Of a stretch of DNA of 64,000 bases, positions 32,928-42,672 are shown piece after piece; within the stretch, counting starts at the first letter, position 1, and each line of letters opens with the position of its first letter. The DNA comes from Torymus aiolomorphi (taxonomy: Eukaryota > Arthropoda > Insecta > Hymenoptera > Torymidae): contig CM070873.1 of NCBI GenBank assembly GCA_036365515.1, forward strand, positions 264,379,075 to 264,443,074, read 5' to 3'. Both the position numbers and the translations under genes were made by a program. The notes under the pieces are model-generated. The model saw only the letters and a program-made list of their open reading frames with translations, did not search any database and had not been told where the DNA came from.

Positions 32928-33330
32928 GTGAGAATGGCAAGTTGGAGAGGGAATGTGGAGGCTGCTGGGGTAAGAGAAAAGAAGGGGGTATGGGTGCATG
33001 GTATATAAGGAGGTGTATCGCGGGTTTTATTTCAGTCCCTGAGGAGGAGCCGGAGCAGGCTCGAAACGTCGGACAATGTGGTGGTGGTGGGCAGTCAGAT
33101 CGTCCTTTGCTAACAAAGTTTTTTCCAGATTTTAATTAAGTTTTTATTTCAGATTCTGCGGGGGTGATTATAAACAAGGGCAATCTGACTGCCATAAATA
33201 TTAATTATTTTAATTTAATTTGTAAGACTGTAAGACCGATGGAAAAATTCTTATCAGTTGATATTAAATTGCAGTCGACATAAGTAATATTTTTAATGAT
33301 AAAACTAAGGTCTATTAAAGGTGGGGTAAA
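32928..33330 (+). repeat. PLE pseudo-LTR between copies 1 and 2
   Basis: Shared by the 3' end of copy 1 and the 5' end of copy 2. Contains a TATATAAGG box (33002-33010), the hammerhead-like motif, and a palindromic-looking CAATCTGACTGCC. The TATA-like box about 30 bp upstream of the motif suggests promoter activity inside the pLTR. Confidence 0.8.
33035..33074 (+). ncRNA. hammerhead-ribozyme-like motif, internal pLTR
   Basis: A 40-nt unit: stem I GTCC/GGAC at the two ends, conserved box CTGAGGA (CUGANGA of the hammerhead core), stem II GAGCC/GGCTC around loop GGAGCA, then GAAAC and cleavage triplet GTC. The ACGT between GAAA and C is self-complementary, so stem III would be minimal or formed between two RNA copies. 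PLE pLTRs are known to carry minimal hammerheads of this kind. One extra G between CTGAGGA and stem II would have to be bulged, a deviation also present in the second PLE family here. Confidence 0.55.
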
Positions 33331-35787
33331 ATGTTTTTTAGAGATATATATGGGATTTATGGGAAGGTGGTAAAAGATTATTGCTCAAAATGGGTAAAAA
33401 TGGTTTTAAGGATTGTAATTTTAAAGGAGCAACTCACTTTTCTTCTAAGGTGTAAAAAATCAAATATTTTTCCTAAACATATTGGAAAAAAATTTGATGA
33501 TAAGGGTTTTTATCGGGATTACAATAAAAGAGTTTCTTATGATCTACGGAAAAATATTTTCTTTTTCAAAAATAAATTACTTAACTTAGAAATTAGAGAT
33601 TTGAATTTTGAAATTAATCGTTTGAATAAATATTTATTAGAGCTTGAAAGATATTTATATAATAAAATAGAACAGAATGATTTGCAAGAATTTTTTCGTG
33701 GTCAAAAGAGGCACTTTGAAAAAGTAAAATATAACCATAGGAGTAAATTAAAAAGAAAATTTGAATATTTAAAGCATAGAAAACACTCTCAGGTCAATCA
33801 AACTAACAATGTTAATAAGGATTGGTTTAGAAATTTAACTGACAAAGTAATACCAGAAGAAGTGGTAAATATCATGTCAAAGGGTGCTAAATTTGGAATA
33901 TCATATTCAAGTAAATCTCTTCCGATCAAGAATATCATCGCTGAGGTAGAAAGTAGTATGAGTAGTTTTAATCTGGAGTTTAAAAAAGAATGTAGGCGTT
34001 CTTTAGTTAAAGTTGTTGATAATTTTAAAAGAGAACATAGATTTGATAATTATTTGAATAGTAATTTATTCCATGAATTAAAAATAACGAAGAAATTCTT
34101 GAGAGAGAATCCGAATATGATCTTCCAAAAAGCAGATAAAGGAAATGTAACTGTAGTTTCAGATAAAAGGGATTATATTAATAAAATTCAACTTATGTTG
34201 GAGGATGATACCACTTATGTGAAAATTAGGAATCCACATATCAATAGACTACAAGATAAATTGAAAGAATTATTGATGCATTGGAAAACAAAAGCTTATA
34301 TTAAAGATAGTATGTTTAAATATTTAAAATGTGAAAATGGCACTGTAGCTAAATGTTATGGGCTTCCTAAGATTCACAAAGAACAGTTGACATATAGAAT
34401 AATAATATCATCGATAAATTTTCCGACGTATAGACTTGCTAGATTTTTGTCTAATATATTGTTCAAGATAGTGGGTAAAACAAATTCATATATTAAAGAT
34501 AGTTGGAGTTTTTATGGTATAATGAAAGATATTATTATTCCGAATGATCATAGGATGGTTTCATTGGATGTAGTATCTTTGTTTACAAATATACCTTTAG
34601 AGTTGTTGAATGATATTATACAAGATAAATGGTCTGAAATTAAAGTACATACTAGTTTAACAAAAGATGAATTTATAAAGGCACTTAATTTGGTTTTTAA
34701 AAACACAATTTTTTCTTTTGATAATAGTCTATATGAACAAAGATATGGTTGTCCAATGGGATCACCTTTGTCACCTGTTATAGCCAATTTAGTAATGGAA
34801 AAATTGGAAAGTATTGCTTTGTCTAAGTTGGTTTTTCAGCCAATTATTTTTAAAAGATATGTTGATGACATTTTTGCAGTTGTACCAGAATGTTTTGTGG
34901 ATGAAATGGTGGATGTGTTTAATTCTATCCATGATAGAATTAAATTCACAAAAGAAGTTGAGAAAGATTATCACTTGCGCTTTTTATATATTAGAGTCAT
35001 TAGAGGTAATAATAATAGAGTGAAATTAGATTCGTATAGAAAACCTACATGGTCAGGTAGATTTTTAAATTTTGATTCTCACCACCAATTCGGAAACAAG
35101 ACAGGTGCGATCAAAGGTGTCATTGACAGAGCGATTAAATTGTCACATAAAGATTTTAGGAAAAAGAATTTAAATTTAGTTAGAGAAACATTTATTAAAA
35201 ATAGTTATCCCGTAAAATTTATTGATAAAATGATTGATGAGAGAGTGTGGGAAATTTATAATGGTGGATTGAAGCAGCGGGTAGATAATCAAACAAGGAA
35301 TAGAAATGGAAAGAATGCATATTTTAGTTTACCATATGTTAGAGGTTTGTCGGAAAGGATTAGAAGGGTTTTTAGTAAACATAATATTCAAGTTTTCTTT
35401 AGAAATGATAATAATTTAGAAAGGTTATTTAGTAATTGTAAAGACAAGGATGATAAATGTTTGAAATCGGGAGTTGTTTATAAAATTAATTGTAGGGATT
35501 GTAATGGGTGTTATATTGGTCAAACGGGTAGATATTTGAAAAAGAGAATATATGAACATCAATATAGTTTACGCAGCTCAAGTTGTACATCGGGTTTGAA
35601 AGAACATTGTTTAAATAGTTTGCATTCTTTCGATTTTGGGAGTGTGGATATTTTGGAACAGGGGATTAAGAATAAATATAAGAGGGAAAGCCTTGAAAGT
35701 ATTCACATTCTAAGAAATCGGAATAATGTAAATTTAATGATAGAGTCAAGTAAATTAGATAACATTTATCATTCTTTATTAATTTAA
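33331..35787 (+). CDS. PLE copy 2, reverse transcriptase plus GIY-YIG endonuclease
   Basis: Intact 818-codon frame, normal length for a canonical Penelope protein. N-terminal region basic, with ILKEQLTFLLRCKKSNIFPKH. RT motifs follow: [68 protein letters not shown], and catalytic FKRYVDDIFAVV. The C-terminal GIY-YIG nuclease has VVYKINCRDCNGCYIGQTGR, KKRIYEHQYSLR and a conserved Glu in YKRESLESIHIL; its N-side has the Cys/His pattern typical of Penelope endonucleases. It copies element RNA and cuts target DNA in the nucleus. Four substitutions relative to the inverted copy fall between 34975 and 35035 (HLRFLY for QLSFLD, DSYRK for DWYRK), which may impair it. Confidence 0.95.
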   Translation: MFFRDIYGIYGKVVKDYCSKWVKMVLRIVILKEQLTFLLRCKKSNIFPKHIGKKFDDKGFYRDYNKRVSYDLRKNIFFFKNKLLNLEIRDLNFEINRLNKYLLELERYLYNKIEQNDLQEFFRGQKRHFEKVKYNHRSKLKRKFEYLKHRKHSQVNQTNNVNKDWFRNLTDKVIPEEVVNIMSKGAKFGISYSSKSLPIKNIIAEVESSMSSFNLEFKKECRRSLVKVVDNFKREHRFDNYLNSNLFHELKITKKFLRENPNMIFQKADKGNVTVVSDKRDYINKIQLMLEDDTTYVKIRNPHINRLQDKLKELLMHWKTKAYIKDSMFKYLKCENGTVAKCYGLPKIHKEQLTYRIIISSINFPTYRLARFLSNILFKIVGKTNSYIKDSWSFYGIMKDIIIPNDHRMVSLDVVSLFTNIPLELLNDIIQDKWSEIKVHTSLTKDEFIKALNLVFKNTIFSFDNSLYEQRYGCPMGSPLSPVIANLVMEKLESIALSKLVFQPIIFKRYVDDIFAVVPECFVDEMVDVFNSIHDRIKFTKEVEKDYHLRFLYIRVIRGNNNRVKLDSYRKPTWSGRFLNFDSHHQFGNKTGAIKGVIDRAIKLSHKDFRKKNLNLVRETFIKNSYPVKFIDKMIDERVWEIYNGGLKQRVDNQTRNRNGKNAYFSLPYVRGLSERIRRVFSKHNIQVFFRNDNNLERLFSNCKDKDDKCLKSGVVYKINCRDCNGCYIGQTGRYLKKRIYEHQYSLRSSSCTSGLKEHCLNSLHSFDFGSVDILEQGIKNKYKRESLESIHILRNRNNVNLMIESSKLDNIYHSLLI

Positions 35788-36157
35788 GTGAGAATGGCAA
35801 GTTGGAGAGGGAATGTGGAGGGTGGTGGGGTAAGAGAAAAGAAGGGGTATGGGTGCATGGTATATAAGGAGGTGTATCGCGGGTTTTATTTCAGTCCCTG
35901 AGGAGGAGCCGGAGCAGGCTCGAAACGTCGGACAATGTGGTGGTGGTGGGCAGTCAGATCGTCCTTTGCTAACAAAGTTTTTTCCAGATTTTAATTAAGT
36001 TTTTATTTCAGATTCTGCGGGGGTGATTATAAACAAGGGCAATCTGACTGCCATAAATATTAATTATTTTAATTTAATTTGTAAGACTGTAAGACCGATG
36101 GAAAAATTCTTATCAGTTGATATTAAATTGCAGTCGACATAAGTAATATTTTTAATG
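35788..36157 (+). repeat. PLE pseudo-LTR, 3' end of array
   Basis: Same sequence as 32928-33290, ending ...GTAATATTTTTAATG before the target duplication. One copy difference is a missing G in the AAGAAGGGG run (35843). Includes another hammerhead-like motif. Confidence 0.85.
35894..35933 (+). ncRNA. hammerhead-ribozyme-like motif, 3' pLTR
   Basis: Identical to 33035-33074. Two motifs spaced one element length apart (2859 nt) are what would be needed to release a unit-length RNA. Confidence 0.55.
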
Positions 36158-36170
36158 ATTGATATTTTTA

Positions 36171-37270
36171 ATTAATAATCATACAATGTGTTCACAGTGT
36201 ATGTAAAACATTAATATATAATATTGACTAGGTTAGTTTGACCAATTAAAACTATATAGTACCATGTAGTAACTTTTCGACACGGGTGCAGAAGTGGATT
36301 ATTTACTTTATGTGACGTTTTGTGTGACGCAAAGTCACGTGAGGTAAATAATCTACTTACGTAGGTACTAGTCTCGAACCGTATTTTAAACCATAAACCC
36401 TGAAAAATCATCAAAATTGTTTAATTTTGAGGTTAGAGACTGTACTGAGTCTATACACCCGATCGCGCAGTAAAAGCAACGTGGGGGCGCCTAATTCGCC
36501 CTACCGTTGTAGCATAAAGTAAATGGAACTGTAGACTATACAGTAAAATTAACAGGAGTTTTCAGTTATACTTACATGAGGATATTTATTTTCTAGTTAT
36601 TGATTGACATCAGTGTAGTAAAAGCAACGTTATTTTTTTCTCCGTGTAATATTGTTTATATATTATGAATTCGACGTAGAATACGATTCTCTACAATTTA
36701 AAAACAAATCGTGATGATAGCTAAGGTAAAGGAGGGAGTGCTGGGACAAAGCCAATTCTGGAACCAGTAGTGGGACAACAGTAAAAAACTACAATAAACA
36801 GTTAAGAAGGTTCGGTAGCTCTCCGCTCACGGGGCGTGGGGAGGGAGTCCCCTCGCACCGCGCACCCCCTACCGCAGCCGACGAACTCGATCGTATGTTT
36901 ATACGTTTTACCGTAGTACTCGGAATCGGTGTTGTCTATCGCATTTAGATTACGTATAAACATTCTCCTGTATATTTTCTATATTGTCTGTAGTTTTTTG
37001 ATTCGTTGTAACCTTTTTTAAAGAATCGCATCCTAGGTGTTTTCTATTTTACCAAGGTACTTGCATAAGAACCCGTGTATAAGAGTAGAACTTTGAAGTT
37101 GAATAATTTCATAACTGAGTTGACAAACGATCTGAAATTTTACACACTAATAGAAAATTAATCGAAGAACAACAATATTAAGTTTTTGGAATGACGTAAC
37201 CTTTTTCATTTCGGTATCGAACCTCCTTAAGACGATAAGTCCGACAGTTTGAAAGGTAACGCAGTCGCCA
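36171..37270. other. non-coding stretch with hairpin repeat
   Basis: 36275-36440 is related to the 2885-3020 hairpin repeat (TTTCGACACGGGTG, then TGAAAAATCAT and TTTTGAGGTTAGAG). Inside, GTGGATTATTTACTTT and GGTAAATAATCTACTTAC form a stem around CACAAAACG/CGCAAAGTCACG. The remainder (36450-37270) includes a GC-rich patch at 36820-36890 and no convincing frame. Confidence 0.5.
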
Positions 37271-37340
37271 CCTCGTCCGATCAGTGAGGTTAAGTAGCTT
37301 TGGGCGCGGCCACTACTTGGATGGGCGACAGCGTTTTTTT
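37271..37340 (+). pseudogene. 5S-rRNA-like relic
   Basis: CTCGTCCGATCAGTGAGGTT, then AAGTAGCTTTGGGCGCGGCC and ACTACTTGGATGGGCGACAG match the central and 3' half of animal 5S rRNA, including the internal promoter boxes A (GGTTAAGTAGC) and C (ACTTGGATGGG). A T-run follows (37333-37340). The first 40 or so nucleotides and the closing helix are not recognisable, so it is a 5S pseudogene or the head of a 5S-derived SINE. Confidence 0.7.
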
Positions 37341-37496
37341 CTGCGACTTCCTCGTGTGATCGGTTCAGTGTTGAAATTGCCTTCTGACAAATAACGGTTT
37401 TATGTTTCAACTTAAATGATTTGAAAGTGTTCCTGAATTGAAAGTAGAAGAAATATCGTTTTGTAGTATGTTCTAAATTTAAAATGTATCGAACTT

Positions 37497-37783
37497 TTCG
37501 AACCAAATAAGATTTTAGGAAAACAAATATGGTTAATTTAGAAGTTTTGAGAAAAAAAAGGTATAAAAATAAATATCTAAAGAAAATTATGCGTTTCGCC
37601 CCAAATCCTCTACTGGTCTCATCAGTAAGATGAGAGACGATTTTATCTTAGACGGACAGTGGTATATTGATCATTACTATACTTATTTACTGAGTGATAA
37701 ATTTTCTTAAAACATTTACCTTTTTTTTCAATACTTCTAAATTAACCATTTTTGTTTTCCTAAAATCTTATTTGGTTCGTAAT
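37497..37783. repeat. 287-bp inverted repeat
   Basis: CGAACCAAATAAGATTTTAG, AAAACAAATATGGTTAATTT and AGAAGTTTTGA at 37499-37553 are matched in reverse by TCAATACTTCTAAATTAACC through TTATTTGGTTCG (37725-37780). The loop carries a minus-strand hammerhead-like sequence. Confidence 0.65.
37591..37628 (-). ncRNA. partial hammerhead-like motif
   Basis: On the minus strand CTGATGAG (hammerhead box) is followed by ACCAG...GGGGC and then GAAACGC. The CUGAUGA and GAAA boxes are exact, but the triplet after GAAAC is GCA rather than GUH and stem II has a mismatch. Possibly a decayed PLE pLTR ribozyme. Confidence 0.3.
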
Positions 37784-37829
37784 GTTTCTGAATTGTTTTA
37801 CATAATTTTACAAAGAATTTAACTGCAGA

Positions 37830-37955
37830 TAATATTCGATTCAAGAATGTTTTTATTTATATTGATAAATTAATTTTTGGCATTAAAATTAAACAAAAGG
37901 AATCAATAAATTAGTTTGAGGTACCTACGTGCTAATGAATTGACAGCGGTTTTTT
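37830..37955. repeat. dispersed repeat R, copy 3 (tail only)
   Basis: GGCATTAAAATTAAACAAAAG, TTAGTTTGAGGTACC and TGACAGCGGTTTTTTT correspond to the last 120 bp of copies 1 and 2. Confidence 0.55.
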
Positions 37956-38204
37956 TAAATGTTTTCCTCTATCCCTTATTAATTAGCCCAGCTTGCCCAC
38001 GAGAAAGGGATGATACCACGTATTCTTAATTCAGTTTAGACCATATAGGGGGTGAAACCTCCATGAAGGGGTTAGTTGAAAAATATGAAGTGACTATGTA
38101 TAGTCAAATGAATCCATATGAACGGAATTTGTGAGTCTCATAATTATTTTTGTTATGAATATGGTAGAAATCAATTAAGCAAATTCTAAAATATTAACTA
38201 GAAA

Positions 38205-38575
38205 AAGGCCAGGCTTTCGGATCACGAATTCGGCTCAAACTTTGGGATATGTTTTTGGATGTAGAAATATGAAGAAACCTTCAATATTAGATCCTAACGC
38301 TAAAAGAAACTCAAGTTCTGGACAGTTTAAGCTTTATTTTGAAAAAAAATTGTGTAAAAAGCTTCTTCTTGAAACAGTAACCATTTAATTTTGGAAAGTC
38401 TTATGATCAACTGCCTGCATATTTTGGTGCACTTTCGTTGCTCAACTTCAAACTTTTGTAAATTTGGAAGGAATCAATATTTTTTTATTCTATAAACAGG
38501 AAATGGCCATCCCAAAGTTTAAATATGCCAAAGTTTGAGTCGATTCCGTGTTCCGGAGGCCAGACCCTCTCCTAA
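38205..38575. repeat. short foldback
   Basis: GGCCAGGCTTTCGGATCACG with CGGCTCAAACTTTGGGATAT (38207-38257) is inverted at 38530-38572 (GCCAAAGTTTGAGTCG, CGTGTTCCGGAGGCCAGACC). The interior word TAGATCCTAACGCT also occurs in the foldback at 56793-57852 (near 56883). Confidence 0.55.
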
Positions 38576-39285
38576 GTACGTACCAAGAGATGATTCATAC
38601 ATAAATTAAATGCAAATGTTTGTATTTAAATAAAATGATTAGTGGAAGAGTGAAACTGGCTTTCTGATCACGTGATTGGCTAATGTCGTAAGTTTAGGAT
38701 ACGTCTGAAAAATGTTTACTAGTGAAACCAAGTGAAACGTGCAAAAGATGAGGACACTTATTGTTCAGTTTGCAGTATAGTCCACGTAAAACATACAAAG
38801 AACCTCGAATATTAATAATTTTTAATCAGTTGTACGACTTGATTTGCAGAGTCTATGGTGTTTCTTAACGTTCTCTAAAGGAGAATAGCCTGACTATTTT
38901 TGTTGATCCATGTTTTACAACAGTTTAAAACAGTTTATCTTTTAGATCTACTTGGCTAAACTACTTAAAGAACGGTTATTGGAAATCGAGTACCTTGTCG
39001 TATAGATATTATAAGCGATATTATAGTAATATAATTAATATTGCCACTGCAGCTCTATATGAAAACAGAATTCAACATTAGCAAGCATTAATAAACATTA
39101 TGATAGCAGAGGGTTTTTATGAACAGCTTGAAAAGATACCTGGAATAAGTTTCAATCATACTAATGTGAAATAGTGAACAAAAAAACATAAATAGCATAA
39201 CATTCTTTTATAAATTATAATTAAATAATTAACACACTGTATAATATGTTTTCAATTTTATAACAGAGTCAATATGATGCTTTAG
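38576..39285. other. AT-rich stretch without a recognised gene
   Basis: No conserved frame identified. It is the 5' side of the second PLE, so part may be its pLTR, but I cannot match it to the 3' side. Confidence 0.4.
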
Positions 39286-40125
39286 TAACGTATCGAATAT
39301 AACCAGAGACGATGTATTTACTATTGTTAAGAATGTGAAAAATTGTTTACAATTCATAGAAGTAAATAACACAGTAAAAAAAGACATCAGAGAAAAAATC
39401 ACTGACAATATCAACATGACACTCAAAAAAGTCAATTACATTTCAAAAGAAGAGAAATCTTTTACAAAAAAACTTAACATTACCAAATTATATTTAAAAA
39501 ATAATTCCAATATTTTCTTCACTAAAGCTGATAAAGGCAACGTAACAGTGTATCTCAATAAATCAGATTATAACAATAAAATGTTAGAACTTCTCTCAGA
39601 CAATGACACGTATGAAAAAGTAAAAAAGAATCCGTTAGATTCATTGAGAAAAGAAACTTCCAAAATTTAAAAATCTTTGAATAGCCAATGAATTTCTACA
39701 CAAATAATTTCATAACAATCAATTAACGTTGAGGGATACAGTTCTAGCCAAATGCTACGGATTACCAAAAATACACAAGGAAGGAGCATCCCTACGACCC
39801 ATTATCTCTCTAGTCAATAGTCCCACCTATTTTTTAGCGAATATTATTTATAAATAATTAAAGAATTGTATAACACTTCTACATCCTCATATCGATAACA
39901 GCTTTGCATTAAAGAAAAAACTCAAAAATATTCAGTTAAACAGTGACTATGTATTACTTTCATTAGACGTGAAATCTTTGTTTACAAACATCCCGGTAGA
40001 ACTTGTGTGTGATAGTATTGACAGGCGAGCACAATCGATCGTTCCAAATTGCACGATTCCTCTACACGAAATAAAAAAATTTGTACACTTTTTATATAAT
40101 AATACTTTTTTTACTTTCAATAATG
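39286..40125 (+). pseudogene. second PLE, RT N-terminal half
   Basis: Frames give TRDDVFTIVKNVKNC and IFFTKADKGNVTVYLNK (ADKGN motif), with a stop at 39668-39670. After a frameshift come [19 protein letters not shown] and [16 protein letters not shown], a stop near 39858, then LLSLDVKSLFTNIPVELV and FLYNNTFFTFNND up to the DIRS junction. The order matches PLE copy 2. Several stops and frameshifts make it non-functional. Confidence 0.85.
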
Positions 40126-40288
40126 ATTATACTTCAGCTTCACTCTCGAGATTATATCAAACTTGTAGTATTACTCCAGCTGCCCGCCAGATGGCACAAC
40201 GTATTTCAGAGATTTTAAAAAGAGAGCGGGGTGGGGAGACCGAGGCCTCCGCTCTCGCGTGCGCGCGCTCTCTCTCCTTCTTCATTCT
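40126..40288 (+). repeat. DIRS left inverted terminal repeat
   Basis: ATTATACTTCAGCTTCACTC through CTCTCTCCTTCTTCATT. Complementary to 44709-44870, and its outer 45 bp to 44531-44575. Includes GC-rich GGGAGACCGAGGCCTCC. Confidence 0.85.
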
Positions 40289-40331
40289 TTATTCTGTTGT
40301 CGCCGGGTGCACATCGTGACTTAAGGGTAAA

Positions 40332-41942
40332 ATGTCGAAGAGAAAGATTGATGGTGAGTTAGAGTCTCTAATCAAGAGGCAGAAGGAGATGGATCAGCTA
40401 CTAGCTCAGTTAAGGAGAGCTCGAGAGGAATGTTCGGAAGAGTCGGACCTGGAGAGTGACCTTGAGGAGGATACGAGTTCGGACAAAGAAACTCTACAGG
40501 AGGAGAACGAAAATCCACAACATAGTAAGTTTTTCTTTGTTTTGTTAGATGTAAGAAAGATGTTAGATCGAGATTTCGATGTCTAACATTAGTACGTTAC
40601 CTATCGTTCCTCTCTCATGCATTATTACTTACGTACGCCTCGGCATGCGCCAGGATCTCAAGTCATATTACTTGATATGACAAAGTTTATGAGCATGAGA
40701 GACACATAGGTCTGAAGTACGAGCTTTTTGGCGATTACGTCTCAAACCCCCCCCCCCCCCCCCCCTCTCGTGTTTTCTTACGCGCCCGGTATGCGCCGAG
40801 ACGAACAGGTCACAACAAATCGCCTGGTAAGGAAAACAGAGGTGCGAGTTTAAGTAGAAACGGGGAAAGGGGGGGGGGAGACGCTTTATGTTACTTCGTG
40901 ACCCTCATGGTTTGTTTTTTGCGCTCGGCACGCGCTGAGACGTTAAGTTGGATTTTCACCTTGACTGAATAACAAAATTTATGAGAGAGTATTTTGATAG
41001 CGGATCTATATATTTCTTTGTTCCTTGTTTGTTCTCTTAAATTGAATTAAGGATCTAGTGCCTAAAACCTCATGAATTTTTACAGCTAATGAGGTCTCTA
41101 CTAAAAGCGCTAAATCTACGGAAGTAGAAGTAAACAAAGAAAATGCTGATGCCGGGGGAGAGAAACCTTTAAGTGGGTCATTAAGGTCAATTCTGGGTGA
41201 GGATCCGAATATATCGAAGGCTTTGAAATTAAATATTCACTCAGAGATAATGTCCATGTTCAAATACTTGATTGTAAATGGGATTAAAAAAGAAGAAAAA
41301 GAAAAAATTCTAAAGAAATATGAGGTCCCAGAGGTGTTAGCATCTCCAATTTTGAATGAGCAAATTCAGGCTAACTTGAATGAGAAAGCTGTTAAAAGAG
41401 ACGGTTATCGTCTGGATACACAAAATCTGGCCAGCACGGCGTTAACAGCAATTGTAGCCGCCATAACCTTGACCGATGCTGAGGATGATGAAGGGATCGA
41501 CCATGAAAGCTTTACGGAAATGCTTTCTGATGCTCCAAAGCTGATTGCTGAGATACATTTTCAACAAACTGAGACTAGAAAAGCCTTTTTGGTTCTCCGT
41601 TTTGCAAAGTCCTTCCAAGAGGTTTTGAAGAAGTCTAAACCGGATAAATTTCTATTTGGAAAGGATCTGACAATTAAAATAAAGGACATTGAGGACACTG
41701 ACAGGTTGTTCAAGGACTTGACTGCTGAAAGGAATATTGTCAAAGTACCAGGTAAACCTTCGGGAAACTCGAGACGGCCGTTGGTGGGAAGGCCTGTCAC
41801 CAACAGGAAGCCTTTTACAGGGCCACAAGGACAGGAGAAACGAAAGTTTTATTTAAAAAGGTCAAATCAAAAGGGCCAACGGTTCAACCTGAATCAACCG
41901 CAAGTCTTCCCGAAGGACAAGGGTCTGCAGGGAAACAACTGA
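40332..41942 (+). CDS. DIRS gag protein (two exons, predicted intron 40525-41085)
   Basis: ATG 40332 starts an acidic/basic coiled-coil-rich N-terminus (KRQKEMDQLLAQLRRAREEC, then SEESDLESDLEEDTSSDKET). At 40525 the sequence reads GTAAGTTTTT, a consensus donor, and at 41085 TTTTTACAG, a consensus acceptor. Joining them keeps the frame and fuses to the downstream gag body (ending QGNN, stop 41940-41942) for a total of 349 residues. The body (YLIVNGIKKEEKEKILKKYE, TALTAIVAAITL, a basic NRKPF...RKFYLKRSNQKGQR tail) resembles DIRS/PAT gag. Without splicing, exon 1 runs into a stop at 40584-40586 and exon 2 lacks a start before its conserved region. Confidence 0.75.
40525..41085 (+). other. predicted spliceosomal intron in DIRS gag
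   Basis: 561 bp with GTAAGT at the start and TTTTTACAG at the end, and a pyrimidine/T-rich 3' side. It contains a C-run (40748-40766), a G-run (40868-40879) and three related patches, CGCCTCGGCATGCGCCAGGA, CGCCCGGTATGCGCCGAGAC and CGCTCGGCACGCGCTGAGAC, at about 40637, 40782 and 40922. Confidence 0.6.
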
Positions 41943-41944
41943 GC

Positions 41945-42672
41945 GTAGGTACTTTTAAGTTAGCAGGTAGTTTAAAAAATTATTATGATGCGTGGAGTAA
42001 AATTACGAATAATAAGTTTATTTTACAATTTATTCAAGGTTATAAAATTCAATTTAGAAAAATACCAAAACAAAAGTTTCTGGATTGTAAAGCCTTTAAT
42101 TTAAAGTCGGATAAGATTGTAATTAAAAGCGAGATTCGCTTATTGTTAAATAAAGGCGCGATTGTAAAATGTAAAAGATCAAAAGGTCAGTTTATATCAC
42201 CGTTTTTTACTGTACCAAAACCGGATGGCTCGCATAGATTTATTATTAACCTTAAAAAGCTAAATAAAAATATTATAACAACGCACTTTAAGAAATCAAA
42301 ACTGATTCCTGCAAGAATTTGTAAATATCTAGGTTTTATTTTGGATACAGAGGAAGGTTTATTAAGGTTAACGAGAAAAAAGAAAGAAAATTTATAGAAT
42401 CATCTGGAATCCTTTTTGTTACTAGATGTTTGTAAAATCGAAGATTTAGCTCGATTGTTGGGTAAGTTAGTAGCAGCTTGTCCGGCTGTAAAATACGGAT
42501 GGCTATACACAAAAAACTTGGAAAGAGAAAAAGTAAAGGCTTTAGAAAAATCAGTAGGAAATTATAAATCAAAAATGTTTATTTCTAAAGAGATAAAGGA
42601 CGATATTTGTTAGTGGATTAAAAATATCCCAGTTAGCTGTAAATCTTTTTATATGGAAACATAGTCAAAAGT
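41945..42672 (+). pseudogene. DIRS reverse transcriptase, catalytic core deleted
   Basis: Frame overlaps the gag 3' end and reads LAGSLKNYYDAWSKIT, SPFFTVPKPDGSHRFIINLK (RT motif 1-2), then ITTHFK fused directly to KSKLIPARICKYLGFILDTE (post-catalytic region). The roughly 120 residues that should lie between, including the catalytic YxDD, are missing in frame at about 42290-42298. Downstream stops occur at 42395-42397, 42611-42613 and 42662-42664. This RT cannot function. Confidence 0.85.

Larger units (their letters stand above)
28882..36157 (+). mobile_element. Penelope-like element array (one inverted plus two direct copies)
   Basis: A 7.28-kb block flanked by the 13-bp direct duplication ATTGATATTTTTA (28869-28881 and 36158-36170). 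It contains a minus-strand, 5'-truncated copy (28882-30250) joined head-to-head to two plus-strand copies with a 2859-bp period (ORF starts 30472 and 33331), each separated by pseudo-LTR sequence. This layout of an inverted truncated copy plus tandem copies sharing pLTRs is characteristic of Penelope elements. A single target duplication around the whole block suggests one integration event. Copies are almost identical, so the insertion is young. Confidence 0.9.
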
